Position numbers and translations under genes: made by a program
The notes under the pieces: model-generated
Seen by the model: only the letters and a program-made list of their open reading frames with translations
Told to the model about the DNA's origin: nothing
The model's database searches: none
DNA from: Vanessa cardui
Taxonomy: Eukaryota > Arthropoda > Insecta > Lepidoptera > Nymphalidae
Reading direction: 5' to 3'
Assembly (NCBI RefSeq): GCF_905220365.1
Contig: NC_061135.1
Coordinates: 9,701,501-9,765,500 of the forward strand
DNA: 64,000 nt
Shown here: one piece after another, positions 26,945-39,456 of the stretch
Layout: every line of letters begins with the position of its first letter
How positions within the stretch are numbered: the first letter of the stretch is position 1

Positions 26945-28220
26945 ATAGGTTGGGGACAAAGTTTCTTCGTATTTTATATGAAAATTCAAAAAGTTTTTTT
27001 TATAGTTTATTTACATTTGACTAAAGTATGTACGTGCCATTTTGTTCCATAACTTTTTGCCATCTTGTTTGTAGTGACATGATCCCATTGCTGTAAAAAT
27101 TTTGGGGCTTCTGATCGAAAAACTGCGACAGGTGGTTTTGGCAGTCCTCTCGTGATGTTAACCTGACACTGCCTAAGGAATTCTGCAGAGACCGAAACAG
27201 ATGAAAATCTGAAGGTGCAAGGTCAGGACTATACGGCGGATGCATTAATACCTTCCAGCCAAACTCTCGTAATTTTTGTTGAGTGGCTAAAGATGTGTGA
27301 GGTCTAGCGTTGTCATGGTGAAAAACCACACCCCTTCTGTTGATCAATTCTGGCCGCTTTCTCTCAATTTCTTGCTTCAATCTCATCAATTGTTCGCAAT
27401 ACAGTTCTGAATCGATGGTCCTGCCGGGCGGTAACAGCTCATAATGAATGATGCCCTTCCAATCCCACCATACACACAGCATTACCTTGTTGCGAGTTAA
27501 TCCGGGTTTTGCCACAGTCTGTGAAGCTTGACCGGCCTTTGACCACGATCTTTTTCGCACGTTCTTGTCGTATGTGATCCAATTTTCATCAACAGTTATC
27601 AGCTTCTTCAAAAATGGTTCGGTTTCATTACGTCGTAATAAAGAATCACAAATGAATACACGGTTCATTAGGTTTCTTTCAGTGAGTTCATGAGGCACCC
27701 ATATATCGAGCTTTTTTGTGTACCCAGCTTTATTCAAATGAGTCAAAACCGTTTTGTGGTCAATTGCCAGTTCTTCAGCTACATCGTAACTACTAATATT
27801 TCAAAAATTTTTCAAAAATGGCATCAATTTTGTCCGTAACAGGGCGACCAGAGCGATATGCATCTTTGATATCAAAATTTCCAGCTTGAAAACGCTTAAA
27901 CCAAACTTGCGCTACTCTCACAGATACTGCATTAGGTCCATAAACATCACAAATTTTTTTCGCGGCTTGAGTTGCATTTTTACCTTTTTTATAGTAAAAT
28001 TTTAAAATGTATCGAATTTCTTCTTTCGATTCACTCATTTTAACAACAACAAAAACAAATGAAAATCACACAAATTCCTAATTTGAATTTGGAAGTGCCT
28101 TCTTTAAAATTAAAACTTTTTAATGATACCAAAACCAGCCATAAACAAATGGTATAGCCAAAGAGATTTTATTACAAGTTCATACATACTATATGCGAAA
28201 AGACTTTTTCCCCAACCTAA
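26945..28220 (-). mobile_element. Mariner transposon, near complete, inserted in a SINE
   Basis: 1,276 bp with inverted terminal repeats of about 28-36 bp beginning WTAGGTTGGGG at both ends, flanked by TA on each side (26943-26944 and 28221-28222). The host SINE sequence reads continuously across the site (gagtaatg, TA, tgtgatgttg), matching the uninterrupted copy at 61690-61916. This fixes the boundaries. The transposase is on the minus strand. Confidence 0.95.
27021..28038 (-). pseudogene. Mariner transposase with one frameshift
   Basis: Cut-and-paste transposase of the mariner family. The N-terminal helix-turn-helix part runs 28038-27793 (MSESKEEIRYILKFYYKKGK, VRVAQVWFKRFQAGNFDIKD). It then goes out of frame near 27795-27800, where the usual short linker is missing. 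It resumes with ISSYDVAEELAIDHKTVLTH, WVPHELTERN, and the catalytic region. The D,D34D triad is intact: ITVDENW, VFHHDNARPH and SPDLAPSD, with 34 residues between the second and third Asp. The end is EQNGTYIL. Total size is close to the ~345 aa norm. A single lesion suggests recent activity of the family. Confidence 0.93.
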
Positions 28221-28250
28221 TATGTGATGTTGTCTCATATTATAATTATT

Positions 28251-29784
28251 ATAAAAGGTAATTTCAATGGTATGTTTATGCGCATAATGCGATTAATTGT
28301 GTCAGTGGGTGTACATTTTGTATCATTGTGTTTTGGTTTGAAGGTAATATATATACGTAATGACCCAATACTATAAGCGCAAAGGTAATCTTACATAGTC
28401 CAGTGGACGGCATGACGTTGCAGATAGTGTTTTACTCCTTGCGGTATCTATAGTATCTAAAGTGGCTATTTAATAAGAGATCCGTATCAACTACAATGGG
28501 ATTAGCAGACATTATGGAATGGAACATCTCTATTAATAGTTTGAATAAAAAAATATATTTGAGCAAATATTTATACTCTGTATTTTTTTACTAAATGTCT
28601 ATGTAACGAAATATATTGTGTAGAGTAGCTTAAATTTTGTCTATTTTTTATATATAATGTCGTTTTTATATTAACTACGTCACGTTGCCGCGAATTAAGA
28701 TACCACTGGATTTATCAAACGTTTTGTCTGTGGTTTAATAAATAAAAAACACATTAAAGAATCATAATATGATTTATTTCTCCTTAAAATATATGGTATT
28801 TAGTCTGTCAAAGACAAGACCACAAATCGTCTGACTCAATAATGTTTGTATTATAATATCTAAATATATATTAATAATGATACAAAAATAAATATTTCAA
28901 TTTAATGCTGTTTGTTTACGAATATAAATTATATACAAATAATATTTATTTACATATACATTGTTTAATACTTTATTGATTTTTGTTAAACAAATGGATT
29001 CAGATTTAGAACAATAGAACGTTATACTGAATACAATTGTAACAAGGAATATAATTAAAGTTTTAAAATAATATTGAAATGGTTCTGTCCATTTTATCTT
29101 TATATTTTAAAGTGAAATTAAAATATATGAATTTTTTACTCATAAATGTAATATTTAATGAGACGCGAGAAAAAAATATGTATTTTCATTTTATATATCT
29201 AGTTTATATTACTTATAAAAAATCTGTACAATTTATATTTTCTTTGGGTTTTGTTGTACTGTAACAATCTTTCTTTTTTTCGAACAAAATTCTGCGAGGC
29301 TATTACGATACAAACATTTATTTACATTGACCATATATATAGCCAAATAGGGAAATAAGGCATAATTGATATGTAGTCAATATCCAAATCAAGTTTAATT
29401 AAGAACACTATTTTATTACAATACGCTCGCAAATTTAAATCTTAATTTTACAGCTCTTTTTATCTTATCTTAATTTTAAAATTAAATATAAACCAACCAC
29501 CGTTGTAGCCAGTAGATTCTTTATTCAGGAGTTACTCTTCTTCCACGAGTAGTTCTAGTTTGCAGTTAAATAACATGTGTCTTCTTCTTTCTAATTTCAA
29601 ACAAATGATGACAGAAATATTGCTTAACCAAACAGAACTAAAGATAAAAAAACAATTATTTTAACTTCAAGCTTGTCCAACTTGGCGAAGAAATAAAGGT
29701 GTAAGTAAAATACTAAATAAAAGATGTAATAAGATGGCTATACTCAAGACCGAAACTTTACATTCTAGGGTTTCGTCGAACAGT
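28251..29784. other. Intergenic, no gene seen
   Basis: Very AT-rich stretch between the mariner-bearing SINE and the repeat fragments upstream of the desaturase. Confidence 0.55.
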
Positions 29785-29900
29785 GAGAACCTGCCTTCTC
29801 GAGGAATGCAGGAATCTCACCACCGCCGAACATGAGATGAATTATGACCACAAATTAAACACATGAAAACTGTTTGTCCGAGTATGAACTTGAAATCTTT
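29785..29900 (-). repeat. SINE family A remnant
   Basis: Degraded minus-strand piece recognisable by gagatgaattatgaccacaaattaa and acacatgaaaac followed by a decayed box B. Confidence 0.55.
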
Positions 29901-29932
29901 TGACGACTACGCTACGGTTTTTTTTAAGAAAT

Positions 29933-30082
29933 AGGTAGGCAGCAGCCAAATCAGCCTGTAGTTGCATCTTTTGGGCCTGTAGTTACACTGACTCTCAAGC
30001 TCAAATTCAACAATACTCTGATGTACTAACTGTCGGTTGAAAATTTCATCAATGAATGGTACCTACCCAGATAGACTGTATA
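29933..30082 (+). repeat. Dispersed repeat family B remnant upstream of the desaturase
   Basis: Recognisable by aggtaggcagc, gcctgtagttacactgactc and atggtacctacccagataga. It lies directly before the first coding exon of the desaturase, so it may contribute promoter or 5' UTR sequence. Confidence 0.55.
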
Positions 30083-30259
30083 GTCCGTACAATAAAACGA
30101 ATTTAATTAAGATCAATGAATATGGAACCCTATTTGTAAATATCATTAGCCCATGTATAGGGCATGAAGGTATTGGGTTACTCTTACGAAATGTTGAAGT
30201 TACTTATAACGTTCACGCCAGAATACGACCAGTCAAAATATTCTGCTGGAAAAGTGACG

Positions 30260-33200
30260 ATGGAAAAAACGAAGAATCCACAAAGTCTGTCACTAAGTGA
30301 ATTGTTTAGGGCATTTGAAAAACGATTGGGTTATAAAAATGATATTAAATGGACCACAGCTATTTTGTTATTCGTATATCACATAGCGGCAATTTACTGG
30401 TGTTCTTTATATGCTTTTCCGGCTAAAATTCAAACAATTGTTTATGGTAAGTTTTCATTTATTCATTTCTTAATGTGAAGTAAATAAAATTATGAAATGA
30501 ATAATTAAATCAAAATAACAGAAAATGTCAACAGAAACTGGAAAATGTGCAAAGACTGGTTTATATGCTAAAAACTTTTAATGCGTGACTCAGTTACGCC
30601 CATTTTATTCATATTATGTTAATACACACACATATTAATTCCAATACGATCCCTACACGCGTTTTCATGACATTGAGTTTTGTGATTATTTTGATATTCA
30701 TTATTAATTGATTGTACATCAATTTTAACTATACCCTCTTTCGAAAATATTTCTATTTTTCTAGGCATTGCATTACCGTTTGGTCCTATTTAAATTAAAA
30801 ACAAATAGAAATCGGTTGAATACTTCTTAATTTTTTGTAGTATTTTCTTTTCGACCGCCTAATACTAGTAATCAGTATAAAATGTAGTCACGAAAATATT
30901 TTTTTATTACAAATCGAAATTATGCATTACAGCTTTAGTTATGTACGTTTATACCGGTTTTGGTATCACGGGAGGCGCTCACCGATTATGGACACACAAA
31001 GCATACAAAGCAAGACTTCCTCTCAAACTATTTTTGCTTATTGGATTTGCAAGCGCAGGGCAGGTATGTACAGCTATTTATTACAACGTTTGCAAAATGT
31101 AAACAAACTGTAACAACTAAAAATTTATTACTTCGTTAAACGCTATAGCTCGACCTCCTTTCATCGTAGCCTATATATTGTTTTTGAAGGTATATACTTT
31201 TATATCTTCAAATCAACCGGATACGGATCACGAAATTAAACAATTCAAACGATCACACAAGTAGGTGAAAAAACATTGCCTACGTGAACAAAGACTTTTT
31301 TTTATATTTATTGAGGTCTCCTAACTAAGGAGACGGTATGGGTATAATCCACGATACAGCAGCTACTGCCAGCTTTGCCTCTGGCCAAAAATATTAAGCC
31401 CGCTAAAACTCAATAGAACCTGTAGTGTGATTCAATAAGAATTCACTTAGTACTCTTACTGGTAAAATGATGTCAACTTACTTACTATGAAATGTCATTT
31501 TGCTACTTGTGTGATAGTTTCATTTTATATGGACAATATTTTCTCGCTCCTGATCTGCGGTATCAGGTTTAATTTTAACTTTACTGAATTCTATTAAGCA
31601 CTCGACCTTTCGATAAGATTAAAGAGCTCTTTAAGAAAACTACGAAGACGAAGATTGCCATTAGACTTCTTTACTTTTTGATGATATTTAGAATTTAAAA
31701 CTTGTTATTATAGTCAAATCTATATTATCTATATATACAGGGTTATTGGCAACTCGACGTATATCCGATAGGAGGTGATAGGGGTGACTTTTTGCAATAA
31801 TTTTAACCCCTATATGCATAATCCAAAAGTGAACCATTTTTGAGTAATCACATTTTTTTTTTGCTTTTTCAAAGTTTGTCAAAAATGCAACTTCAAAAAT
31901 TTAGTTAAAAAAAGTATCGATTAATATCTATTTTTTTTTTTTGTTTTATAAAAACGATTAAACACTGGATATTTGTCAATATTTAAACAATAATTATCGG
32001 TCCAAATTTAAAAATGCGAGACGGAAAACGAATTCAAAAATGTATAAAAAGTAGGAAATTAATTCACACCAGAAAGGACGCAAACAAGATACGTGACTCC
32101 TGAATCCGCATTAAGCACAAATTTATAAATAAATAAAATTTTAACAAAAAGAAAAACCGACTTCAAACAAAACACTATTTTAAAACAAATAAAAATGCTC
32201 TAAAAAGTAATAAAAATAATTGCATATTTAACATATTTTTTAGAGTCCTCCTAGGTAAAATGAAATGAAAAATATTAGACAACTTAAAAGTCGATTTACG
32301 ATTATATAACGTAGTTATAGTTATTGCTATATTTGGAGCCGGTGTCAGCCCCTCAACAATCAAAAGAAAGAAGCGATACGAGCCCCTTGATTCACCCAGT
32401 ATATTATCGTATGAAAGGTAATTTGTAAAAAACATATTTGTTAAAGTATTCTCGTATTGTTTTTTGATAGATATACTAAAGGTTTTTCTTGGCTGACACC
32501 GACTCCAAATATTGCAATAATTATAACTACATTATATAAACGTAAACCGACTTTTAAGTAGTCTAGAGTTCCATCACTACATCGTATAAAACAAAGTCGC
32601 TTTTTCTGTCCCTATATCTTTAAATCTACGCAACGGATTTTGATGCGGATTTTTTTAATAGATAGTGTGATTCAAGGGGAAGGTTTGTGTATAATACATG
32701 AACAATATAGTAAAGTAACACTGATAATTTTAGAAGTTTGCGATGTGATGTCGTAAATAAACAAATTATGTAGTATATTTAGTATCAGTATTGAACCCGT
32801 GCGAAGCCGGGGTGGGTAGCTAGTTGATTATAAAATTCGACTATGATCATTACATAAGCATAACCACATTAAGGAAGGTGACTCAAATACCCAACTAACA
32901 AATAAATGAAAGATTCGACCGAGTATCGTTAACGTGCTCCTCAGAATTGTTCCGTTCCCTTCCGTTCCGTTACTTTGTCATGGATCCTATGCTTAGAATC
33001 TTACCAAACTTTCACCAAACTACCCTTGAAGTATATATTTTATAATAAAAAAAGAATTATCAAAATTGGTTAACGTGTTTTTCAGTTATTCACCTATTTG
33101 TCGCGCATATACGTAATGCAAATTTAAGACTTATGTCGTTTTCATACGGATACCATCATCAGAAAAAAATAAAATTAAAATGGGACCCCACGGTAAGCAC

Positions 33201-35980
33201 TACCTTTCAAACAAAAAAAAATTATGAAAATCGGTATTTTTTAATTTTTAATTTTATTAAGTATGTCAGTTTAGGAATTAAGTTTTTTTTAGGTTATTTT
33301 TTTGAGAATTTTAAATAGCGACCTTTGGTACGCATTCGTTCATGTTCGAATACTTATGTCCGCCAGCGTCCTTCCTGGTGATTTTATTTCGACTACAGTT
33401 ATCACTTGGTGATGGATGGATAGAACAGATTGTGCTTAAAATAATTAACAAAGCACAAGGTCAAATTTTTAAAATGGACTGTATGGACATGAATGAACCG
33501 CCACTGTTCTTTACAAAAAGGTCTTAATTTAACGTAATATTTTAAATTAGTCTGTTAAGTTAAACAGCTAGTATAATATATAAGCGTAATACACATTACA
33601 ATATAATCGTTACTTCATTCGTGACGTAGGCGCCGATTAAAAAAGTATTTATGGAAATTTTAAACTTTGATGTTTATGTGTGAAATAGGCGAGAGATATT
33701 TTTATGAACTGTAACTGTACAACCAAGATATCAAACGGACCCACAGAATCTAGTTCAGTTTCCTTATTTTGCGACCGCCTTTAATTAACAGTGAAATGCA
33801 GTCTTATTTTATATTCTCTTATTTGATATTGCCTTTGTGTAGTGTAACGGCATATTTCGAAATTGTAAACTACCTCATCAGCTATTCTACCAATATTCAT
33901 CGTTCATTTAGTTTATAAGTAATTCTACGAACTTTCATCTAGCACACTGAACTACGTGGATATCAAAAAACCATCAATGAAAATTACTTTTACAATTATC
34001 AACCCTTGGAAATTCAAAAAGTAAAAATTGATTTATTATTTTATTAAAGTTAAGTTCAGTAACAGCCAAAAGCCACCTCTCCTTTATTTGGAGGGAGGAA
34101 TTGGAGAATAAATCACCACGCTGTTTCAATGTGGGTTGGGATATGTACATGTGACATCTTTACAGGTTCCTAACACATACAGGTTTTCTTGTGATGTTTT
34201 CTTCCATAAACAATACATAAGATTAATTATAAATACAAAAAATACACATGAGATAGCAAATATGTAATTATGCAAAAGCAGATATGCTTGTCTTGGCTTT
34301 ACATTTGCAATCATCAGCTAAGTTTCACGTATTCTAACAGCTGGAATATCTCAGCTATTGCCCTGACGTGTACAAAATAATATATAAAGATATATGAGAT
34401 TAATTAATTTCCTTAGAATTCCCTGGAACAATGGGTACGTGATCACCGAGTACATCATAAGTACAGCGACACAGAGGCCGACCCGCACGATTCTAATCGT
34501 GGATTATTCTTCTCCCATATTGGATGGTTGATGATGAAAAAAAACAGCCAAGTATTGACGCGTGGAAAACAAATGGATATGAGCGATATTACTGACGATT
34601 CTTTGCTCCGATTTTATAACAAGTAAGAAATCGTTTTATATATTAATATAAGGGTATTAACCGCTTTTAAATTGTTGGTAGTAACTTGAGCAAGGACTAC
34701 CGTCTTGATAGCCTCCACTCATCAGATATTCGACCGCCAGTTAGTGGCCGGCCGTTAGTTGATCATGGTTGGCAACATATTTGTGTGGTGTAAAGAATAT
34801 TTGATATTTATTACAGCGCCAATGTTGCTTACTTAATAATTTTATATTATTTCAGATACTTTACATACTTCAAACTGGTGTTCTGCTACTTACTACCATT
34901 GTATATCAACGTTCACTTATTAGGTGAATCATGGCGATGTGCTATAGCCTGGCAATGGTTCATCCGCTTCTTAAGCATGTTCCACAGTGAACTCACAGTG
35001 AACAGCCTCGCTCATGCGTATGGTAATAGGCCTTATAACAAGTAAGTAATTTGAACCTCATTAGTATAATAGGCTTGTAATTAACTCTCTTGTTAGTCTA
35101 TAGGTCAAATTCAAGTGTGAACCAGTTACATAAATGTATTCAACATCAATTTACATTGTATATAATGTAGGCGTTGTTAGTATGTTTTTTACTAATTTTA
35201 AATTGTAAAATTTTTAAGTATGGAATAAGAAAATAATCATAATGACGTCATCCTAATCGAATTTGCCTACGTCGACCTATATATATCAAGAAAGACGAGG
35301 TAATATAACTAAAGGTATTACAATGCACAAATATGTGCAACCACAGGTTTTTTCACTCTCATGATCGGATTAGATGGCATTCCAAAATGTTTCTTGGAAA
35401 ATAAAGCATACGTGCAGATGACAGCATTTGGTTAAGTCCCATGGGATGACAAATAGACACGACCATAAATGTAAATCATACGTAGAACTGTGTAATATCT
35501 GAGGCACGAGAGGTTAAGGTCACCGCTTCGAATCACTTTTTAAAATTTCTGAATATTTAAATCACGTTGAACATTCCTAATTAATTAATATAAACGCAAC
35601 ATTCAATGTAACTATGTCAATTATCTATTTAAACGCACACCTACATACCACACACTAATATGTTAATATATTCTACTTTCAGTTGTGTTATCGATGAATT
35701 GTTTTTCAGAAATATCATACCAAGAGAAAACCGCTTCGTAGCCACGTGTACACTCGGCGAAGGTTGGCATAATTACCATCACGCATTTCCCTTCGACTAC
35801 AAAGCAGCTGAGCATTTTGATACTTTTAATTGGGGAACGTTTTTCATTGATTGTTTCGAAAAAATCGGCTGGGCTTACGACTTACGACAGGCTACACCAA
35901 CGATGATCAACTCCATAGCACAGCGATCAGGCGACGGATCGCCTATACATTTTCCGATACCGAATAATGGATCGGAATAA
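30260..35980 (+). CDS. Acyl-CoA desaturase (membrane fatty-acid desaturase), five exons
   Basis: Introduces a double bond into fatty acyl-CoA in the ER membrane, using a di-iron centre. Exons with GT-AG borders: 30260-30446, 30933-31063, 34417-34622, 34856-35041, 35710-35980 (326 aa). Numbering from ATG 30260: histidine box 1 is HRLWTH (79-84), box 2 is HRVHH (116-120), and box 3 is HNYHH (257-261) within GEGWHNYHH. The NSLAH motif (224-228) supplies the additional Asn and His ligands known from the family. Hydrophobic segments precede box 1 and lie between boxes 2 and 3. The lepidopteran four-residue signature position reads IPRE (240-243), not the NPVE, KPSE or GATD of common delta-9 enzymes, so regioselectivity cannot be assigned. 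The start is uncertain: ATG 30260 has A at -3 and G at +4, while in-frame ATG 30164 would give 358 aa. An earlier acceptor at 35683 would insert nine residues that break the PYNKNIIP alignment, so 35710 is preferred. Intron 2 (3.35 kb) is full of repeats. Confidence 0.9.
32137..32575. repeat. Family G copy leading into a fold-back element
   Basis: After the family G stretch (32137-32300), about 75 bp (32280-32352) is repeated inverted at 32490-32570. Arms share agtcgattta/taaaccgact, tatttggag and ccggtgtcagcc/ggctgacaccga. The spacer is about 135 bp. Confidence 0.75.
32578..32825 (-). repeat. Dispersed repeat family F, inverted copy in desaturase intron 2
   Basis: Contains aaagtcgctttttctgtccc, acgcaacggattttgatgcg and cccgtgcgaagccggggtgg, the reverse of the 21867 copy. 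Confidence 0.72.
34060..34356 (-). repeat. SINE family A copy in desaturase intron 2
   Basis: Diverged full-length copy (aacagccaaaagccacctctc through attctaacagctggaatatctcagct). It ends about 60 bp before exon 3 of the desaturase. Confidence 0.8.
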
Positions 35981-36057
35981 ATTTTAGCAGGAAATTATAT
36001 AAATATAAGATTCTTTTATCATTTATTAATTAGCTTTAAAGATATATTATAATTTAA

Positions 36058-36063
36058 AATAAA
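36058..36063 (+). terminator. Polyadenylation signal of the desaturase
   Basis: An AATAAA hexamer lies 78 bp after the desaturase stop codon in AT-rich sequence. It is the first canonical signal downstream on this strand. Use of the site is inferred. Confidence 0.5.
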
Positions 36064-39000
36064 TAATTCATAAGTTAAATAGTCTGAAAAATACCTTTCT
36101 TGTTATATACAATCTGTTTCTATAACATGATATTAATTTATGTAAATAACTATGGAGTTAAAAACAAATTCAAATTGTTTAATTTTCGCAAAACATGTGT
36201 AAATGTAATAAAATAAACACTTCAAACGCATACATTAGGTATGTGTCATTTTATGTCCCAAGTTCGTATTGAGTTTTTATTTGTTGTTGAATGCTGTATC
36301 ACATGTAAACACAAATGAATAAATTAAATAACGTATATTTTAATAAAGTTATGTGATAAAAACTCAGCTTGACTTTGGCTGTCTTTAAAATAGCTATAAA
36401 ACGTTGCGTCTCCGCTCTCCTACAAACATTTCATAACAGCTGTCTGGGGACAAAAACTTTTATTATCTACCCACGTTGTTCTCGTTTATGCTTTTAAAAC
36501 TTTATTTCTCCACTAAGCAGTGTTTGCAAGGCCAGCGGCGTAACAATCTATGAGACAATTACCACAATTTAAATTTTCACTTTGTATTCTTGCTTTGACA
36601 TAATCTGATCTACATAAATTGTGTTATGAAAAATGTATGATGATCTAGTGGTTGAAAGAAGTTAATTTTAACTGATCATTGGAGGAACAACCTGAGAGCA
36701 AGCGCTTTTGCATCGCTTAAAAGTAAAACCATCTTAAGGAAACTTACAAGTACAGGATAAGAACATCTCAAATGAAATCAAATCAAAGTATACTTCAATC
36801 AAAAAGGCTTATACTTATAAGCAGTTTTGCATCGTCATTTAACACACGATAAGTAAAGCTATCAAAGGTTCTGAATGCAGATTCTACCGAAAAGAAACTC
36901 AGTAGTTACTGTTTGTCAGCGTTAAAAATACAATTACATATTTATGTAACACTTTCCGCCTGGAAGTCAACGAGTATTAGCTCCATGCTGATGATAAAAT
37001 AGGTAATAATTATTTATTTTCTATATATTCTGATATATTAACATAATCGCTCGATAATAACTACCTACTTCACGACACGATCTGCCATAGTGACATCATG
37101 ATATAATTCTAATAATGTAGTAATTGCTGTAAATAGGTATTAACTTCGATTGTTGTAAACAATAACCTTACGCAACATTATCAGTTTGAGTATAGTCTTA
37201 ATTGATATACGTAATCAGATAAATAATTAAAAAGATGACTAATTAAAATGTAAAAGTACATTAACATTTACTATACCTATCAAATATAAATGAACTTAAA
37301 ACTTTATCCGGTCTCGTCTTGAAGTAAAGGCCGTGAATATCAAAGTTTTTAACGATAGAAGTGCTTTCTTAAACCGGTTAAAATAGCCGTTTCTATCGTA
37401 TCTAGATCGCGATCAATCTAGAGTTCCTATAAGTCCACTTAAACGAACCCGCTCAGTAGTTTGCATAATGTAGCTAACTTATCCTTAAGAATATTAGCTG
37501 CAAGATTAGCTACGCTTTTATTCCCGTTAACTGGAAGTGTAAAATATCCAGGCTCGTGAAACTGTAGTCTTCAAAGTAGGAACATTAAAAGCAATTTCTG
37601 CGTGAAAACAAGATTTATAACCTTTATGAACTCAGTTATGATAATGTTTTAAAATTTTAAACACAAAATATAATATGATTTTATCTATATATTTTATGTA
37701 AGAATATAGCTTTTTAAAGTTTTATGAATTCTTCAATGCAATACAAAATTTTATGTCTGTACATTTTTAAGCTGCCTTAATATTATGCTTAGGTTAATCC
37801 GAATTGCATCCATCGAAAGTCATTATTTTTTTTATCGATACGGTCTAATTGCCATTGGATTATGAAAGTTAATTTGGGTGTTTTATTTTCTACTAGAAGT
37901 TTCACTAGCTTTTTAAGGGTTGGTTGTCTGGTGTTACGTACGAAAGAGTCATCTTATATACCTAGTTCCTTGGTTCCTTGGTTTTCAAGATGGCTTGATG
38001 GCGATTTTCATAAAATCTCATTCAAATAGGAAAAGCGAAACAGATATTTTGCCCATCGTCATGAACACAAGATCACCTACTGAGCACGATAGTCTTTCGT
38101 CAAACGCAATGTCAATTTTGTTTTTCATTTTTATTGAACGATGTAGGTAATAAACTACTTCCATAAAATTTGCCAAATTTCCGGATAACCGCGTACTGCT
38201 TTATTATTATTATTGTGCTTCGTTATCAATCTTTTCAGATAACGTCTCATAATTAAGAAAAAGCTCAACTCTGATATTTTTGAACCACTCTATACATATG
38301 TCGTAGGCATCTTGTCGTAATTTTAGCTTAACCTTTATGTACTGAATCCGTAAAAGTTTTTGATTTAGCAATTGTATTAGTCATAGTATTCCAAGTCGTT
38401 GAATGTTTTGGGTTGACGTCGAGGATTTTCAACAATGTTGTGACGTCGCTCGACTCATAGATAATACATATATACTGTAATCTGGCTCGACTGATCAACC
38501 GTTGCGTTCGATCCCGAAGCTAAAGGGAAGGGCGCGCGGGTAACTTTAAAGGCGCCGAAATAAGGCTCATATTTGTTTTTTCACGGTCTGTGAGACACCC
38601 ACGTCAGAACTTAAAGATTAATTATCCATCCAACGAAACGCCTAGCCATTTTAATAAACGACGTTGTACAATCGGCGGTGTCAGTAACACTCAACCAACT
38701 CCGTTCATAGTACAGCGACTCTCGTGTAAATAAAAATATTTTTATTGATAGCTCAGGTCTGTCCTTAGCCTAAAATGCTTTTCTGAGATAGTGAAAACCG
38801 CACATTCGCTTGCGTTTCCGGGGCAGGTATTATAAAAAAGTGCTTCAAACAAAATTTAATCAAATTTGTTTCAGTGTCAGTCGTGATGCACAATACTAAA
38901 GAGAACTGTAAAAGTCTATTCTTTCAGGAAGGCCTGTCGTCGTTTAGTAAATTATTTTATAACAAAATGAACAATTAAATTTTTTTTTTCACTTTTTACG

Positions 39001-39433
39001 AAAGTAACACGCATATTAAGATATTGTTTATTGTAAAAAGGTTACACCACCGACTTATCACTAAACACTTAAAAAAATAAATAAAATATTTAATATGGGT
39101 GACATTCGAGGTGATACATCTTTATAGATGTAAACAATATTGACGTTCAAAAATAGAAACCAGACTAACCTATGTAAAATATAAAATCTAATTTTAAACT
39201 AAATTATATAATAAATTTAAGAATTAAGAAATAACTAAAGATATCTTGAAAACACGAAACACGCGTCATTCACTAATTCAACAAGAAGCGAACAGTTCTA
39301 TAGCAATTAATATATAGCAAGTTAACTCAAATTATATATTAAATTCAAATAGAAAGAATAGGTACAATTTAAAAAAAAAAAAGAAAAAATTATAATGGCA
39401 AAATTAAAAAATTCATTCGTATTCATAAAAACC
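36064..39433. other. Convergent intergenic region between the desaturase and MFAP1
   Basis: Both flanking genes end here. It contains the LINE end at 36774 and a small GC-richer patch at about 38515-38565 (gggcgcgcgggta). No further gene is supported. Confidence 0.55.
36774..36985 (-). repeat. CR1-like LINE 3' end, diverged
   Basis: Contains aaatcaaatcaaagtatact, gcatcgtcatttaacacac, gattctaccgaaaagaaact and the actttccgcctggaagtcaa segment also seen at 4010. Confidence 0.65.
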
Positions 39434-39439
39434 TTTATT
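39434..39439 (-). terminator. Polyadenylation signal candidate of MFAP1
   Basis: AATAAA on the minus strand, 17 bp beyond the MFAP1 stop codon. This spacing is short for a 3' UTR, so a more distal signal may be used instead. Confidence 0.4.
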
Positions 39440-39456
39440 TTACATTATAATTTAAA

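Larger units (their letters stand above)
26756..28250 (+). repeat. tRNA-derived SINE (family C) split by the mariner
   Basis: The SINE head at 26756 has tRNA-like box A (tggtcgagtgg) and box B (gggttcgattccc), followed by a body to 26944. The tail resumes at 28221-28250 (tgtgatgttgtctcatatt) after the mariner. Family members are also at 61690-61916 and 8550-8735. Confidence 0.85.

Noticed and set aside
33342..33527. A 61-codon frame in desaturase intron 2 ending in DMNEPPLFFTKRS
   Set aside because: It interrupts a desaturase whose domains are already complete and matches nothing recognised.
35683..35709. Nine-codon extension of the last desaturase exon
   Set aside because: It would separate PYN from KNIIPREN, which are contiguous in the family, so it is kept only as a possible alternative acceptor.
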